13,817 nucleotides of DNA from Thermococcus sp. GTDB taxonomy: Archaea > Methanobacteriota_B > Thermococci > Thermococcales > Thermococcaceae. Position 1 is the stretch's first letter. Every line of letters starts with the position of its first letter. Shown in pieces: positions 12,835 to 13,817 of this stretch. The notes under the pieces were generated by a model. It was not told the origin of the DNA, ran no database searches, and saw only the letters and a program-made list of their open reading frames with translations. The position numbers were made by a program, and so were the translations under genes. The DNA lies in NCBI GenBank assembly GCA_027062125.1, contig JAMOTW010000006.1, forward strand, positions 1-13,817. Direction: 5' to 3'.

Positions 12835-13749
12835 ATGAAGCCGGTTCCGAGGGAGGTCTCGGTGGCGCTATTGATGGCGCTTGTTTTGATGATCCTCCCG
12901 TCGGCCTTCCAGTGGGTTGCCTTCGAAAAGGCCAGGGAAAGGGCCATCTCCCTTCCCTGCAACCTTTCCCCAGCACCTTACCGGATGGAGGTCGAGTCGT
13001 TCCTCCCTCCGGAGGAGCTCCTTGATAAAGCGATCGGCCACCGCTATGACGACGGGGAGCTGGAAATTGTAGTGCCCGGAAAGCTCGGGGAGCCAAATCC
13101 GGAGTACGAATACCTGCTCTGGTACCTCTCCCGGGAGCTGAACGACTCCGTAAACTACCTCAGGAGCTCCCTCGCGAACGGAAGTGATGAGGAGGTTGAG
13201 ATGGCCTTTCAGGTCGTTGAGAGGAGCTACCTCATGTTCAGGCTTGAGGGAGAGCTCTGCCGGGCCAACGCGACGGCCGTAGCCTTCAGGTCAGGTCCGC
13301 CTTTGAAGTGGCTCCTATCAATCAAATCGGCCGTGAAAAGCCTCGGCTCAGACGAGAGCTTTGTGGCGATGTTCTTCGGTACCCTCGTTGCATTCCTCAT
13401 CGTTGGCGTCTTCTGGCTCTGGTTCTTCCTCGTTGCGAAGCTACCCCTCAACGGTTCATCCAGGGTGATTGCGGCCCTCCTTTTAATGGTCATCCTCTTC
13501 GGCTCCGCCATTCCGGCGCTGAAGCTCGTCTATCCAAACGGAGAAAGCGACCATCCAACGCCGACCCGCCCCGGGTGCGACGTTGTCCACCTGGAGGATT
13601 GCCACTCCGTGCTCTTCCACGCGGCCCTCGACTACATGGGTGACGAGGGGGGAACCGCCGCCTGCAAGACCCTCGCGTACCTGAAAAAACACCTGAGAAA
13701 AGATGAAATGGAGAGGCTGGCTGAGGTGCTGGAACCGGACTGCACCTGA
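12835..13749 (+). CDS. Uncharacterised three-helix membrane protein C of a paralogous surface-protein operon
   Basis: 304 residues, 15 bp after protein B, with the strong ribosome site GGGGAGGGTGG at 12821-12831. The topology is the same: anchor helix 8-29, an outside domain with sequons Asn43, 103, 115 and 145 and Cys42/Cys142, helices 176-201 and 210-230 around a short turn, then an outside C-terminal domain. The latter is shorter than in A and B and has four cysteines (248, 256, 277, 303), enough for two disulfides. GHRYDDGELEIVVPGKL (68-84) matches protein A 69-87. No known family was recognised; a secreted or surface sensing or adhesion role would be guesswork. Confidence 0.75.
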   Translation: MKPVPREVSVALLMALVLMILPSAFQWVAFEKARERAISLPCNLSPAPYRMEVESFLPPEELLDKAIGHRYDDGELEIVVPGKLGEPNPEYEYLLWYLSRELNDSVNYLRSSLANGSDEEVEMAFQVVERSYLMFRLEGELCRANATAVAFRSGPPLKWLLSIKSAVKSLGSDESFVAMFFGTLVAFLIVGVFWLWFFLVAKLPLNGSSRVIAALLLMVILFGSAIPALKLVYPNGESDHPTPTRPGCDVVHLEDCHSVLFHAALDYMGDEGGTAACKTLAYLKKHLRKDEMERLAEVLEPDCT

Positions 13750-13756
13750 CGCCACC

Positions 13757-13793
13757 TTTTTAAATCCCCCTTCTCCCCTTTATCCGGGAGGTG
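13757..13793 (+). promoter_or_regulatory. TATA box and ribosome site of the next gene
   Basis: TTTTTAAAT at 13757-13765 and GGGAGGTGG at 13785-13793 precede a GTG at 13800. The T-run may also terminate the upstream operon. Confidence 0.5.
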
Positions 13794-13799
13794 GCGGCC

Positions 13800-13817
13800 G
13801 TGACCGTCAAGGTCCGC
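13800..13817 (+). CDS. Start of a downstream gene, 3' truncated by window
   Basis: GTG at 13800 opens a frame (MTVKVR) placed 6 nt after a strong ribosome-binding sequence and about 39 bp after a TATA box. Only six codons are visible, so no product can be named. A GTG at 13791, inside the ribosome site, is in the same frame and less likely. Confidence 0.5.

Overview
The window reads as chromosomal DNA of a hyperthermophilic euryarchaeon of the order Thermococcales, most likely Thermococcus. The case rests on the gene content (a DUF63 membrane protein, a 632-residue S9 acylaminoacyl peptidase close in size to the Pyrococcus enzymes, an archaeal IS607-type transposon, a VapBC pair), on archaeal promoters (TATA boxes about 26 bp before start codons, several apparently leaderless) and on GC-rich third codon positions outside the transposon.

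Layout. (a) 1-592 is the 3' end of a probable helicase gene. (b) 596-1402 (-) is a DUF63 membrane protein, divergent from a small membrane-protein gene at 1506-1886 (+). (c) About 1871-3862 (-) is an IS607-family element: tnpA (serine recombinase) and tnpB overlap by 4 nt, and the 3' end of tnpB carries a chain of hairpins expected of an omega/re-RNA. I place the ends at GG dinucleotides 1869-1870 and 3861-3862. Joining these removes the element and gives the small membrane-protein gene a new stop two codons after the join. The TnpB RuvC-III motif reads DRQFLGA instead of DRDxNAA, so it may be nuclease-impaired. (d) 3906-4541 (+) is an unrecognised protein with a possible RecA-like fold. (e) 4538-6654 holds an ECF biotin transporter: ecfT and ecfA on the minus strand, divergent from bioY. 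(f) 6659-7038 (-) is a small secreted-protein gene broken by a frameshift; 7146-7742 (-) is a divergent MobA-like nucleotidyltransferase. (g) About 7794-7928 (+) looks like the 3' remnant of a lost gene; 7916-8481 (-) is vapBC with a palindromic operator. (h) 8551-10449 (-) is the acylaminoacyl peptidase. (i) 10568-13749 (+) is a three-gene operon of unrecognised membrane proteins with one shared architecture. (j) A new gene starts at 13800.

The strongest leads for something undescribed are the three-gene surface-protein operon and the transposon, with its substituted TnpB active site and readable guide/empty-site geometry. The mobA-like and peptidase promoters also share a 10-bp motif at identical spacing from their TATA boxes. 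No rRNA, tRNA or CRISPR array was seen.
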